Of a DNA stretch of 64,000 nucleotides, positions 49,601-63,700 are shown in pieces. The DNA is from Acanthornis magna (Eukaryota > Chordata > Aves > Passeriformes > Acanthizidae), in contig JAWUZG010000056.1 in assembly GCA_036785705.1 (NCBI GenBank), forward strand, positions 14,268,001 through 14,332,000, given 5' to 3'. Each line of letters begins with the position of its first letter. Positions within the stretch are counted from its first letter, which is position 1. The notes beneath the pieces were generated by a model. That model was not told the origin of the DNA. It saw only the letters and a program-made list of their open reading frames with translations, and made no database searches. The position numbers were made by a program, and so were the translations under genes.

Positions 49601-52600
49601 AAGACACTTCAAAAATCTTATTAATATTTCATTTTATTTCATTTTATTCATGTTATTGTATTTTATTTTATATAAACATACAAGTAGACGCAGCTACATA
49701 TTTTTCTCAGACGTCGATTCCCTCATCTCCACTTGGATGCAGCAACCCCTTGTTGAAGATCTCATCACACTGAGGACTATGAGTGAAGGCTGCATCAAAT
49801 CTGGCACTAATAAAACCAGACTAAGCCTGGGATCAGAAGTAGGCTCACCTAGGAGTACATTTCCTATCACAGGCACCTATGGTTTGATGGGCCACATACA
49901 TTGAATGCAGCTCAGAGCCAGCAGAGCTCTCCAGGCTTGAGATCTGACTACCCTCCCCAACAAAAATTTCTCAGATGTGGGAAAAGACTTATTGGAAAAC
50001 TCCTCACCCTAGGGAGGCTTTTCCCCTCATTCCCTCTCAAATGAGAGGAGTATCTAATAATACAGTAGCCATAACTATTTGAGTTTGGTCTGCTCCAGTC
50101 TGAACACCCACAGTGTATATTTCTAAACCATTTGCCCTTCCCTAATTCTTACAAACCACTTTACAACTCAAGTCTAATCAATAACAACTGTGTGAAACAG
50201 CACTCAGACAGTAAAGAAGTTGGAATTCCCCTTAATAGCCCTTTAAAGGAGTTTTAATTAATACCATGTGCTTCTGTAGGATTATCAACTTTACAGTATG
50301 ACTGCATGTGAAAGCTTTAAGACATTTCACTTATGTCTGCAGGATGTTATGTTAAAAAAAAAACTGGTTTTCATGGCTTGTCACTGCTCCCCATTAGCTT
50401 CTTGATTAATCCTAAAATCCTACTTCTTGCTTTCCACTTTAACTAGCCATCTCTGCAGTTTCTCCTTTTGGCCCCTCTTACATCCCTTCTCCCAGAGCTT
50501 GATCCAGCTCCTAGTAAAGGAAGCAGAAAGATGTTCACAGATGGTAATGGGAGCTTGGCAGCATCATTCCCTGCATTTTCCTTACTACTCAATGAAGCCA
50601 TTTAGCTAATCCTGAGTAACAAATCCATTGCACAGCACCAGTTGGAAGCCAGAAACTCTTAACTTTTACCCAGATGCTTGAATTTTTAAACATTTCTCAG
50701 TTTCCCATTGGTATTTCTTTTCTTTCATTGTCTCCAGGTCCCTCTCAGCTCCTGCTCCTCTTTTTCACTCCTTCAATTCTCTTTTGTCCTTGTTTCCATT
50801 CCTTTAATTTCCTGACTCATGACCTCTTTCCAGGATCTCTTGGTTCCTTCCTTCCTGCCCCTTTTCCACTTGTGCCACCTATCCTTGCCTCCTTCCAGTT
50901 CTAGTAGCACTGAGCCATTCCTCTCATTTCCATTAATCACACAAGACTTGTGCTAATTATTGTTCAGCCGAGAAGATCTGAAATAGCATCAGCAATGAAA
51001 GAGAACAAGAAAGAGACGAGGGCAGGAAAGATTTGCTTTTTTCCCACCATCATATTTACAGCCAGTGACTTTTCCTAATGAGCTTAGGAGAGGAAGGCGA
51101 GTGATGTGAGAGCAGGAAAGCCTGAGCCAGTGTGCAGTTCGAGGCTAGAGTTCATGAGCTGTCCTGAGCATGTTTTATCAGGTCACCGACTCAGACGCAC
51201 CATAGGGCAATTTCTCTTTCTCAGCATTAACCCTCAACTCTGAGTCTCTGCTGGAAAGGCCTCCCCCTTCACAAACACTCCAGGATAAGATGATAAGAAG
51301 ATTACAAGTAAAGCCTCTCTTTAGCAATTCCACATCTCCTGTCAGACACAGCAAGTTAAATTACAGTGCAGGCTGCAAATGCATTGATCATCCACTCAGC
51401 TCCTACAACCCAGGGGTGAAAAGATCCATGCCGAGGATAAGTGAAGTAATCTCAGGAAAGTTTATTTTAGCTGGGAGGGGTTAAACAAGTTCAATGAGGC
51501 AAGGCTTCGGGAGGGCGCTGGAGCCAAGTTCAGCAATGTCTTGTTTGTTCAGGTACAGGCTGCAGGTCGTACATGCCACAGCTGTTCAGGTCTTCTCCAG
51601 AGCACACAGACTGTTCCATGCCAACAGCGATGTCTCACCAATGGGATGGGGAAGTGCTCCAGCCATTCCAAGAAAAGCCTCCACACTTTTGCCATAAACA
51701 GAGACCCATCAATACACTAACCACCTCTTTATTGCAGTAACTTTATGCTGCTGAAACAGAAGAGGACTTTTTCGATTCATGAGAGTTCCCCTTTTTAAAT
51801 AGGTGGCAATAGCATTCTTTTTACCTATAAAATCTATACTGTGTTTTATGACAGAGAAAATAAACCTCCCTAAGCAGTTTTGACAGAGAAGGCAGGATTT
51901 TCCATTTTAAAGAAAAAAAGAAAAGAGATTATAAATCATTAGGAGTGCTTATGAATTCTATTCATGACTGTCTTCTTTATTAAAAAGACCCATTGTAAAA
52001 TGGAAAGTTCAGAAGGCTTGGTGGTGAGCGAAAATGAATTATAATGACATCACTGGGTCATGAACTAGGCCCACTGGCTACTTTCCAGAATAAAATTGAC
52101 TGGAAAGATCAGATGAGCCCATTTGTACTGAGAGACATCTGGGTGGCAGCCAGAGAATCTGGGTTCAAGCTCCCTATTTACAGAACACGCTTCCCTTTCC
52201 CCTTTCATTACGAGGAGTAATCTGGATTTCCCAGGCACGATGTGTGGGATAGTGATGTCACTCAATTGAGATTCCAGCAGGATTTTCCCCAGGAAAGTTC
52301 TTCGTACTCCTTGCTCGGTGAAGGACCCTGTGAAGAACATGAATGTCTCGAAATCCAGCTGACATGTACAGTACGTTCTCGCTGCACTGCTGATGGGAAG
52401 CATTTTACCTTCACACACGCAAAATTCACCAGAATTTTCTCTTGCTTTTCCCTCATCATCTCTTTCCCAGATAATAAACAGTGTCGGAATCCCAAGCAAA
52501 ACTCACTCCTGCTAAGAGGTCAGTTCTAAGCTTTTAAGGGCATTTGCTGAATAAATGAGGGGATACCATTTTCCTTTTTTGTCTTAACTTTTTCAGTTGT

Positions 52601-55600
52601 CTTTCTAAATGCAAAATGACATCTCATTCGAAGCTTTCCAGCATCATCTTCATCTTTCCTGTTCTACAATTTATACATCTTTGATATTGCTTGGGACTTC
52701 AAGGAAGCTTTTTATCTAATACTGTAATACCTATTATCTGAAACATTTAGGTGCACATACACTTGCCAAAGAGCAATAATGCAGATCAGTTGGATGTCAG
52801 CAGTCAAATAAGGTGGAATAGTATATTTTCTGGGGAAGAAAAGATGTCTAACCATCTGACCTTAGCTCTGGCACCATCTCAATATTAATATATTTTATGC
52901 ATGCATGTGATAACGTTATACCTTCCTTATGGTCCTGCAGGGAAGTTTCCCTTCTCCCTACCGAGGATTATTGCCTATTCAAAGGCGGTTATGATTATAG
53001 ATACTTACTAAGACAAGAATAATTGACCATAAAAACCCTTTTATATTCCCACAATTATTTTTGCATTGACTAAAAGTGTCGAGAAAATCTAATTTTATTA
53101 GCAGGTCCCTAATTTTGCTTTCGTTTAACTTATGAGTAGTTTTCCTTCCCCACCCAAAGTATGTTTCCACTTTGAGGCATTTGTCAGTGCTGAGAAAGAA
53201 CAATTTGCCACGAGATTCCTACTGGGAACACATGGATCAAATATCAAAGTAAATATGATATATCTACAGGAGAAAGAGCAGGCTTGGGAAGGTTTTCAGA
53301 GTGTGTGTACATGGAGGAGTGTCAGAAGACATTTCTGTGTAGATTCCAGCAGTCATAAACAAGTCCATGTACAAACAAGAGTCTGACAGAGATTGAGATG
53401 GAGCCAAAAAAACATTTAATGACAGTTTTGGGAGAACTGAAAATCCAGTTCTGCTCACAAATGTGACATTCAGGCCATTCTTTAGTAAAATTTGAGCACT
53501 AGAATCCTATAAGGTTACCTGAGAAGATGAATTAACTGAAACGACATAACAAGATCCCATCCATGAAATACAGAGAGTTAATAATACAGATGAGAAGAGT
53601 GACAGCAGAGTGACAGATTCTCAAGCACAACTCTGTTAACTGTAGGTGAATGAACAGCTTTCTTTTAGCAGGTCTTCACTTAAAAAAAAAACCAAAAAGA
53701 AAACCCAAAACAAAACACATTCTCATTTCATTCAGCCAGAGATGGCACAAGAGAGACCCGGGAGCCCTGGATCCTGTCCTGGTTTGAGGGAATGGGCTGG
53801 CACTCAAAGGAAAAAAAAGAATGGATAGGCCCTCATGTTGCAATTATTATTATAATAGCTTTATTCGTCATGTCAGCCTGAATATTTTCTGAAATCCAAA
53901 TTTCTAAGGCTGGGATTTTGAAAGCCACTCACAAATCTCTGAAAAAGTGTGGTTCACTTAGGCACGTTTGAAAATCCAACCCAAACAGGTCTACAGGCCT
54001 CTGTCTGAAAATGCCTTCTCTATTGCACAGATTTGACTGCGGCCCAAAACTCATTAGATGAGGGTCCTTAAAAATTCATCAATACCCAGCTCTGGGTTGG
54101 ATCTGGATAAATAAGAGGCCTGTCCTCTGAAAAACACCGTGGAGGCTCTGAGAGCAATCTGCATAAGCATTTCCATATGTGACATGGCACCATTTAGGAA
54201 GCGTGACTTTTTCCTGATCCAGACCTGAGCTTTGTTCCAGGTGCATCTCTCCACCTGATGAATACTGTGTTCACTGTAGAAGCTATTCCATATTTTGTTG
54301 CTCCTTCTACCTGAAAAAAGGGATTTCAGGACTTGGCCTGACGTCAACAACGAGGCTAATTGGAAATGTTTCAGTAAAATACACTTTTTTAAGCTAGAAG
54401 TGATTTGTGGAAGTATTTCAACTTCTGCAGAGACTTTATTTACAGGACTTCTAAGAGGAGTGTGGCAAATGTCTCTGCCTTGGAATTTGGTTTACTTTCT
54501 GCTTCCACTATGGGTTTTCAGTGTCACTCAGACCAAACTCCTTTGCTATGTCTACACTTCATCAGCTCTTCCCTTCACAATTTACTATCCTCAAAGAATT
54601 CACATTTTTTAAGTTTTGGATATTTTATGAGTCGTTGCAGAAAGCATTCATAGGTGCAGGATACTCTGTGGCCCAGCACATGAAAACTGACTTCAGCTGC
54701 TGGGATTGTTCAGCATGAAAGGGCACATACCCTACAAAAAACACCCCTGACTCTTCCTGAGGCTAGGCTTGAATATTTGCCAATAGTCTGGAAAACCAGG
54801 CGACCCTTCAAGTTACCCTTGGATTGGTCCTTGAGATAAAGAACAGGTGTACCCTGCCCCTTTGCAAAACAGAGATAAATATCCTTTCCATTTCCAAGAA
54901 ATGGTGCTCTCAGCTAAGAAAACGCAGCTGCCAAAGTCACCACGAAAAGGAACTGCTGCCTTCTCCCGTGTAGGGACATAATGTGGGTTAATCTTGAGAG
55001 CTGCTGTCCCATGGGATCTTATTTCCCTGAAAGATTTGTAAAGCTAACTTGAAATATTTTCTTCATCAAGAGAAAAAAAAAAAAAAGTGACAGAAGAATT
55101 CCTTCTTATTAGATTATATCCATGAATGAAAGTTTAATTGTTTAGTTTAAAACTGTTTAAGGAAACCTGCACATGAAATAGGAAGTCAGGCTTTTAAGAA
55201 AGGCAGCCATAAATATAAACAAAAACGTGATGCCAAACAGCAATTAGTGCTTTGTTCCTTTTTTGAATGACAGCATACCCTAAACTCATTTATTTCCAGT
55301 TCTGACTTGCTGCAATGTGTAAAAATACTACTGTAAATCCACTAAATAAGCTTTGTCTTTTTCTCTTGGGGTTCTCTGGCTTTTGCTGACTTTCTATGCA
55401 ATGTATTCCCTTTATTGTGCAAGATACAAAGGTCTCCACCTCTTTTTTTTAAAAACTTTGTTTGGAATGGCAATTATACCTAACTAACTTACCTGGAAAT
55501 GTTTCACAGATACAGACAGAGATTGTGTTCACCAGTGGGAGTGCTAACAAACTGACTGCCAGGATTTTAAATGCCGTGGCATGTAGAGTCAGTGCAGATC

Positions 55601-56697
55601 TAGATGGCTCTAATTGCTTGCAGTTGTTGAGGGACTGTCAAAACCATTTATTCTTACCACTGATGGTAAATTTTCGGGGAAATGTCACTCTAGACAAGAA
55701 GGTAGATTTTTCAGAGGCACAAATGGTAGTCAGGCATCTCACTGCCATTCCCTGCTTTGAAAATCCTGCCCAACTCCTTGGACAAGTTGCCTGGCAAACA
55801 GATGTGTAAGGATGGATTGGACATTTAGGTATCAACACCATCTTTGAACTCCTTGGATGAGGAGTCTGCCAACATTTTTTTTGGCCTTTTGTCTAACACT
55901 TAATGTCTTCTAAGATGAAACACTAGCAAGTTCTTTAAGCCCATGTTATTTTAAATACAGGCCAAGACCTTTAACGAATTTGCTTAGTGGTGGCAGAGGA
56001 GGAAGAAAGATTTGGTCCTAAGTGTTGTTCAATAGCATGTCTTGGTTTTCTCTGGATGGTAGCCAGAACTGATATTTAAGAGGTGTTTTGCTGATGGAGT
56101 ATCCTACTTCAGTGACAATAACAGAGTAGCACAGTCCCCAGCAGCCTATCCATCTAGCTAAAAATCTAAGAATAGATTCATAAAATCAGAGAAAATTCAC
56201 AGAAGAGCCTGCAAGGATTTAACTCACCATTATCAAAAGAGAAAGGAATATAATCCTCTTCTAGAGCACTGGTTCTCACACTTCGGGGGCAAACAGAGCA
56301 TTGTCAGCACTCCAAATTCATCATGAACCACCAAGCATAGTTAATCAAATGTTTAATTGAAAAAACACTGAAAAGATAATAGAACTTTGACCACAAGGAT
56401 AATAAGACTTTGAAGACAACCTGCCAGAACCTCAGAGACCACTGATTGCCCTCAGACTAGAATCTGAAATCTGTTTTTTTATAAAGTTTCTCAAATTATC
56501 TGCACATCACTCTAAATTTAAAAAAAAATAAATAAATTAAGAATTAGTGAAATAGTAGGAAAAAACCCACATTGACTGTTTAATTTGTAGTGTTTTGGAT
56601 GCCTGTAACTTTAAAATTGTGCATGTAGTAACGAAAAGCTTTTCCCATATCTTTTCTCAGCAGAAGCCCAGAATTGGCAGTGGGAGTGTATATCAAT

Positions 56698-56700
<3 letters not shown>
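49601..56700. other. Noncoding DNA, no gene seen
   Basis: A T-rich low-complexity stretch with repeated 'cattttatttcattttatt' words lies at 49620-49675, and 50700-50900 is C/T-rich. Frames at 49485-49904 (139 codons), 52065-52499 (144 codons, minus) and 55462-55809 (115 codons) resemble no protein I know and have no convincing splice pair. A14 occurs at 55073-55086. Nothing else is supportable. Confidence 0.55.

Positions 56701-56702
<2 letters not shown>

Positions 56703-56732
<30 letters not shown>
56703..56732. repeat. A30 homopolymer
   Basis: Thirty uninterrupted adenines followed by gagaga. The upstream 100 bases show no retroposon or processed-transcript sequence I recognise and no flanking target duplication is obvious, so I call it a simple homopolymer and not the tail of an inserted element. 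Length may be unreliable. Confidence 0.9.
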
Positions 56733-56735
<3 letters not shown>

Positions 56736-58279
56736 AGAAACTATCCAAATAGTTGTGAATTAATGTTATGTGCTAGAAATATGATATGGAGATCAACCTA
56801 TTAGGTTTAGGATAGGAAAATTAAATTCAGTCATGGCTTTGTTTTATTTACTATATATGTTGAATTTTGATGATTAAGTAAGACCTCAAAAAAGAAAAAG
56901 TTCTAAATTGTCTTCAGATTGAAGAAGCACATTTCTTCTAGAACATAAATATTTGAATTTTTAATGTTAATTTTAGAGTATATCATAAAAGTCTTGCTAA
57001 TCACTGATGAGCTCTCTGAGACCAAGTAGAAAATATTCCCAGTTTACTGAAAATTAAAATGACCACCCATGAAATAAGAAGTGTCAAACAGTTTCAATGT
57101 TTCTGCTAAAAAAAAGGTCCCAAACAAAATTATTGAAATTTTGATGGAGAAAAAGTTAGTCTTAGATCTAGGAAGACAGACAGACTCCAGAAGCATCTTC
57201 AAAGTATTAACAGTGGTTTTTCACCAGGTGCTTTTGTCCATGACATAGGCCTGAGGGCCTGAAGAAAGTTCTGAGAGCATCATCTGAACGATAATTAAAT
57301 ACAACTGACATCACAGAATAAAGTATAAAAAATGTGAAAGTACAGAAAGCTTTCTGGTTGAACTTTCAAATTTATTTTAGCTGGAACTCAAAATCCTGGG
57401 CCTTGAAAGAGATCTTAATTTTTACCAACCCTAAACTTTCTAACATGATACAGAATTTCAGCATTAAGACTAAAAAAAATGAGGAAAGCTTAACCTACAA
57501 TTACTCATCTAATAAAATCCAGAGCCTTATTCTTAAGCAGCTGAGATAGCCAAATTTTATCTGCAATAAGCATCTGAACTTCTGGGACGACCTCCAAACC
57601 TTTTATGATATGTCTAAAATACACCCTTTTTAACAGTCCATATGCTCCTTGCCAGTCTTCTACCTCCAAATACAGGCACTGTGCAGCCAACTCTTAATGT
57701 ATGTGAAATCCCCTGGTAGACACTCTTATTCAGAAATAAAGCGCCCTTGATCTGCTCTAGCTTTACTCTCCCAGTTCAGTCTCTCAAATGTGAAAGTTCA
57801 CCAGATTTCGTAAGTGTAGCAGAGCAATAACTTATGTTCTGATTTCTGCACTTTTTCTCCATTTTCCTTAACTCCCCTAAGTGTCCCCATAAAGAAAAAC
57901 CTTGGGGGGAAGAGGGACTCACAGTGCCCTGAACTGTAGGAGCAGGGCAGCAAGAGACCTTTTGCCTCTGTCTCAGCCCTCTTATGTTTTATATGCTGCT
58001 CCATTCCCCTTCATGTAATTAATCTGACAAGTTTTTGAACAGCTGTCTAACTTTTTCCCTGAGCCTCGGGTAGAAAATTTTTATCTTCGCTAAGAACAGC
58101 ATGGAAAACTTCTCCAAGTCAGTTAACAGTTTGTCTCACTGCGGGTTTTTAAAGTCTGAGTACAGATTTACAGCATGTTTTATGTATATTTTTTTAGTCC
58201 CAAGGTCCCTTCTCTTCACAGATACATACACAACGTGTCATGTAGAAAATATAAATTGTTGATTGTACAGGCACTTTCC
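56733..58279. other. AT-rich noncoding DNA, no gene seen
   Basis: Short unrecognised frames only, on both strands. No repeat family or motif cluster stands out. Confidence 0.6.
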
Positions 58280-58560
58280 TCCTTTTTAAACCTTTCCAAA
58301 GGTCTTTTTGTTAAATACACCCAGACACCGTTTGACAGATGAGGGGCTAATTGCTCTGTGAATTACCTCTATCGATTCCTGTTTCATGTTGAGCCAAACA
58401 AACAAAAGATATTAATGCTTCGAAAAAAATGAATGATGACCTTTCTCTGCAAACACAGCTTGCGGCCTCTGATTATTGGTGATTCCAAAGAGCAGCGGTC
58501 AATCGCAATAGCTGTAACGCTATGATCACTATAATAAGCTTGCCTGACCTTCTCTGCCAT
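58280..58560. promoter_or_regulatory. Candidate conserved noncoding element
   Basis: Complex sequence without repeats contains the paired homeobox cores GCTAATTGC and GAATTACC (58347-58367), AAACAAACAAAAG (forkhead/SOX-like) and a cluster of retained CpGs (58372, 58421, 58464, 58497, 58505, 58519) in an otherwise CpG-poor region. It has no frame. This is one of the most enhancer-like stretches in the window by texture, but constraint is not demonstrable from a single sequence. Confidence 0.35.
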
Positions 58561-58683
58561 GTTAAGTGGTTTAAATTTATTTGCCCAACAACACTGGAGC
58601 TTTCATTTAAAGTCACAGAACATTCAATTCTATCTAAAGATCCAGGCTATTTTTTTAAAAGCTTTACTTTTTTTTTCTCTCTT

Positions 58684-58709
58684 AAAAAAAAAAAAAAAAA
58701 AAAAAAAAA
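58684..58709. repeat. A26 homopolymer
   Basis: Twenty-six adenines preceded by a T/C-rich stretch (ctttacttttttttctctctt), together a purine/pyrimidine-skewed junction capable of a hairpin. No inserted element is visible to its left. Confidence 0.9.
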
Positions 58710-59293
58710 GAAGAAGGTGTGCCTCACTTGGCAGTGATGATAACGCTGGATACAAGGCAGAGCCAAGGAGTTATTTTAACCTGGATAATCAAGAGTCCTT
58801 GTTGTGGCTCTAACAGTGCGGATTTTTCTTGAGCATTCCCACTGCTCCACTCATCTAAGAAGTGTAATTTATTTTTCACTCACTCTTCAACAGAGTTGCA
58901 GTTGGGCACTATCTTTGCAGTTATCCCAGCTGGACTAAAAGAAAATCATTATCATTGAATGCAAATGTGGTCCTAAAATCCAGTCCCTGTAAACAAGATT
59001 TCCAGGGAAGTGGTCAATAGCAGAATTTGGCTACAAGCAAAACTCCTGCAAGCCCTTCATCAATGTTCTCTCTCTTCATTCTTCCTGCTTGGGGTTAGTG
59101 TGAGAAAAAAAGGTAGAAATCAGGGTGAGGCAAACCACAGAAGATGAAGGGCTTATCTTTTTTGCTAGAAGCAGTCTGCAAATTTGCTGGAATAGTCTTT
59201 ATCTTGAGATTTCCACCTCCCTCCTTGGTTTACTATGGACAAGAAATACGTGCAAGACAATCCTTCGTCTTGATGTCTGCGATAATATGACAC

Positions 59294-59365
59294 TGTATCC
59301 ATAAACTGGGAATAATAATCCTTAGTCCCCTCTTCAAAGTGCTTTTCTAAGTGTTGGATACAGCA
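59294..59365 (+). mobile_element. Diverged MIR/L2-like remnant, plus strand
   Basis: 'tgtatccataaactgggaataataatccttag', then 'tcttcaaagtgcttttctaagtg', follows the MIR/L2 sense pattern 'catctgtaaaatggggataataatagtacc..', then '..aaagcgctttg'. The order and spacing are right, with many substitutions. Best of the MIR-like candidates here, yet still only a by-eye match. Confidence 0.4.
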
Positions 59366-60669
59366 ACCTCAGGAAAGTCCTTGGGAATTCAACATTCATT
59401 TTGCTCACTGTTATAAGCCACTGTAGCCTGGCATCAAATGAAGGCTGAAATACGGCAACAGGAAAATATGGTCTAAATTTCTTAGAGACAAAGGTACAGG
59501 ATCAGAAATGATTCCTGTGGGAAACCAAAGCCGGCAGAAAGCTGTTCACTTCCCTCAGCCTCATTTTAAAAATTCTATTTGCCTTCCCCTCTGCCAGGGA
59601 GCAAACCCACTCTGGCTTGGGAAATTCCCCCTCCTTCCGCACATACCAAGCACCAACTCCAAGCACCAGGCTCACCCCAACTCCAGCACAGCACACAAGG
59701 TCTCATTCACCCTCCTGGTGTCCCTCCCCGGGTGCTCAGCATGCCCAGAGCCTCTTTGGGTGGTGGCATGTGGATTCAGCCAGCATCAGCTCTGGGAGCC
59801 CCACTGATTGCTAATTCCTCTCTCTGTTTCCCTAAAATATGAGTGAACCTGAGGAGAACTGACACACAGCCATCAAGGTGACTCTGCTATGAACCCAAGG
59901 CAGGATTAAGAGGGGAAAGGAAGCTCAGAGGTGTTGGCAGGCTGGTGGCATCTTGAAAGGCAGATTTGAGCGGTGAGATAGACGTGCTTAGCTTGAGGAA
60001 AACTTGGAAGCACAATAAAGCTGAGTCAAGTGCAGGACAGTAGCTCCTGCCAAAACAAGCGGTGAATCAGGTAGTGAAACCATAGACAAGAATACAGGAA
60101 GGAGAAACGTGGGGAAAGTACCCTAAAATTTTCTCTGTGGATATATTGGCACAGAGTATGGCAGTAGAGGATGTTTGTGTCTGTGAAAGAAACTTCTTCC
60201 CTAAATGAATTTATTATCAAAATGCCCCTGAGGCTGGAATTTAATTTCAAATAGAGCTTAAGTAATCAGACATCTATGTCTTGGAGCTGTGAAAGGCTGA
60301 GGCCTGTTGCGCTCTGAGAGACAGATATATCTTTAACATCAAAAATTAAAGTTCTGAGCAAAGAATGTTTCAGGCTTAACAAAATTCTGATGCATTTATA
60401 CATACATATCAGCCAAGGAAGGAACAATCCTTTAAACCTTTATGTGCAAAATAGATTTGAGTCAGGAGAATGGTGTACAGCATGACATTTCAGTGGACAG
60501 ACCAAGGAAGAAATTGTCCTTTCTCCCCAGCTAAGCAGTCATATCTTCATGCAGATACTGCCCAGTTTAGCCTTGATGGAGAAGAGAAATTCTTTACTTG
60601 GAAATTGTAGTGTAGGAGAAAGCATCACTGTGCATCGATAGATCACTGTAAAGTTCAAACTGAAATAAT

Positions 60670-60720
60670 TTTCTTTAAAAGGTAAACTGAGGAACAGAGC
60701 TGGAGGGAGGCACACAAGAG
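60670..60720 (-). mobile_element. Faint MIR/L2-like remnant
   Basis: 'ttaaaaggtaaactgaggaacagagctggagg' recalls the antisense MIR/L2 words 'acagatgaggaaactgaggcacagagaggtt'. About 30 bases only; chance similarity is possible. Confidence 0.3.
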
Positions 60721-63700
60721 AGTAAAAAATGTGTACATCAAATCCCAGAGTTTCATTTTCAGGGTTCAAAAGCAGGATGGCAATAAGGAACTTTCACTAA
60801 TTCTTCCTACTGCATCTTTTTGCACGTTTTAAACTCAATATATTAAGCAAGCAGGTAAGTATTCGCAAACCTTGAAATAAAGAGGCATCTGGCGAAGGAC
60901 TGAACAGGTGTTGAAAATATGTTCACACAGTTGTCAGGGTTTTTTCATACACTGATATTATGGAGACACTGTGGGGTGGTTTGGTTTTTTTTTGTTTGTG
61001 GTGGTTGAGTTTTTTTTCAGTGAAGATACCTTCAACATGTTTCTGTGGACTGCTGAGTGCAGAGAAGGTGAGGAAGGAGAGAAGCAGTGTGAAGAGGAAC
61101 CTCTTTTAAAATGCAGTCTTCCTACAGGCCAAAACCCATTTCATTAAGGATCAAAACTTTGTTCATTCTTATCTACTAAAACCTTTTTTATTTGCAAACG
61201 GTGTTGGTACTCTCAGGCCAGTCTGTTACTCCCACTGCTGTTTCTTCCTACAGCCAGTATTTTTTTTTTCTCAAAAATGCCAAGAAGGCAAAGAAACACG
61301 AGTGGGGCTGCTGCTGCTTCTAAGAAAGTGATCCAGAGCTTCCAAGTCACTTTTACCTATTTCCATACAGTTGCTCTAGTCCCTTACAAGTTCTTTCCCA
61401 GTGCATTTTCCTCAGGAGTAAACAGTACTGTGAAAGCATAGAAGGAATTAATATGAAAATCTCTGATAAACATTTTAACCAGCTAGAGGCCCTTCAAAGG
61501 GTATTTCTGACCCCAAAAAGTAGGTGAGCTTTCCCCAAGCCTCCCAGCCCCTTGGATTTCAAATAGCTTTACTGTATTAGGGTAGAACACGCTAGATTTT
61601 GGCGTGGTGATTGGTTTTCGTAGCTCCACCAGTGCATCAGGCACTGGGACTAGATTTTCCACAAGAGTAGCTCTTCTGAAACACCATTCCACACCAGCTG
61701 GGGATCTGCTCCTTGAGAACAAAGGAAACAAATTACAGCAAGTCCCCAAGGACAGGGAGCTGGCATTTCCTCCCACTTGTGCCTCCACCAAGTCAAAAAT
61801 AGCTTCGGTTTGGGAGACATCACACACAGACGAGGATTCTAACTCTTCTCAAATTGAGGATGTTGCTCTGCCACTGTTTCTCTGAGAACAACAGCAGGCC
61901 ACATTTCTGGCTCCAATAGGCTGGATGTGATAATATATGGATCTCCAAGTACTTTGGATTTTATAGGACACCTCCCAGCGGAATGTCTGCAGTTGTTAGC
62001 TCAAGGGATGAAAAGCTTGTGAAGCTGAATTCCCACAGCCAGATGGGATATAGGACTTTCTCCCTCAGCTGAGAACCTTGCATTTCAAATCCTGTCTAGG
62101 TAAATTACCTTTCCAGGGCTGGGTATTTCCTTTTTGGGTATTCCTTGGAAGTAACCAACAGGGAATTAACTAACTTCTTAATGGCTTGGTCAGACAAGAA
62201 GGAAGGAAACTTGCACTGGTCCAGTGGGAGGCACCACTTCAGGCATCAGCATCCTGCAATTCTTCCAAGTCGGTGAATCACAGCAGTTTAACTCTCTTTC
62301 AAGGGCAAACTTCTTCCTTTCAGATAGGCCCAAGGTAGCAAAGGCAAGGACTAAAATAGTTCCAGCCAACATTTGGCTTTGAAAACAATTTCAAAGAGTC
62401 GCTGATGACTGCTAGGAAGAAGTTTAGCCTTGATCTAGAAGAAGTGGACAAAGAATATCTCTTTCAGTCTAATGCCTGGAAAACAAGGACCTATTCAAAC
62501 AATGAAAATCATTCATTAGATTTGCTCAGTATCTCCATGTAGCATTCCAAGGAAATGCACACATAAAAAGGCTTGCTCTTTCTTGTGCTTGCTGGAGATT
62601 AGAAATAAGCAGATACCTGCCTAATATTATGTTATATTTTAGTATATTATATTACATCAGAATTAAAAGCAGCTGCAGACCTTGCTACGAAAAAAGTTCA
62701 AGGTAGCACCTTCATCTCTTTACTATAAACAGGACCATGGCTCCAGGAGCTATTGTGTGCTTTTCTTTACAAAACATTGTGTTACCTCAGTCGGTTGGGT
62801 TTACATTTACATTTCTCTGGAGGTTCTGTTCTCAGTTCAAAGCTGTGCTTTTCCAGGTTAACTACAGCCTGCAGACTTTTTGAGAAGCTAATGTCTGGTG
62901 GCTAGACATTCACCATAAGTTCGGGCACCGTATGCATCAGGAGCTGGATCTTGTATAATAAACGGGGAAAATATCTGGGTAAATCATTTAGGGCTTCCTC
63001 AAGCTCCTTGAAGGAGGGCTGAATGTGATAGTGGGTCAAACTGGTTCCTATGGATGATAACTCATAGCTAATGAAGGAAACTTTAAGAAGAGGTCAGGTG
63101 ATAGGAGTTGCAATTCAGATGCCAGAACTAGTGAAAGGTGTCCATTTAGTTTGACCTCCTCATAAAAGGACACTTTGGAATCTAATCCTGGTGTGTCTTA
63201 GTATGGTGATGACAAGTTGGAGTCAAAGAAACAAATGGGAATAGTGTTTTGCACTGCCCTTACACGGAAATTTTGGGGATTTTTATCAGAATCATAGCAA
63301 CATTTCACCTAAGATGGAATCCAGATTCATCTCTTCTTAGGTAGTTACATCCTCTGCTGAAGCTCTGTAAAAGGTTTTCTTTCCTTCCCTAGACTCCAGT
63401 AATAGTGATAATTGATTAATTGGTTCAAGATAAAAAAGCTGGGTTGTATTCCTGGCAGAAATCATTGTGGACCAAAACCTTTTTATACAAAAAGATGTTT
63501 AAAAATGAATTACGGGAAAAGATCAGGAATTACTGGTCTCTTTCTTTTAAAAAAATAAATATATTGGGTTAAAACTCAGATGTTTGAAACAATTTCCTTG
63601 AAGATGTTTTAGGTAATACCAGTTAATAAAATCAAAAGGTTTTTAAGAGTCAAATATACTTTCTTACATTTATGTGATTTATATAACCTTTTGCACCTTA

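Noticed and set aside
52155..52185. tRNA B-box-like sequence (gggttcaagctcc)
   Set aside because: No A box at the right distance and no cloverleaf-compatible arms; bird genomes contain many such words.
52065..52499. 144-codon minus-strand frame
   Set aside because: No recognisable domain, and an overlapping 95-codon frame on the plus strand; typical of chance frames.
53730..53800. 'tgtcctggtttgag' as the start of an avian endogenous-retrovirus LTR
   Set aside because: Only about a dozen bases match the start of known avian LTRs and the following sequence does not continue the match.
55462..55809. 115-codon plus-strand frame as an exon
   Set aside because: The possible acceptor at its start lacks a pyrimidine tract, no donor follows in frame, and the product is not recognised.
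56590..56732. A30 run as the tail of a processed pseudogene or SINE
   Set aside because: No recognisable transcript or SINE body to its left, no polyadenylation signal in place and no clear target-site duplication.
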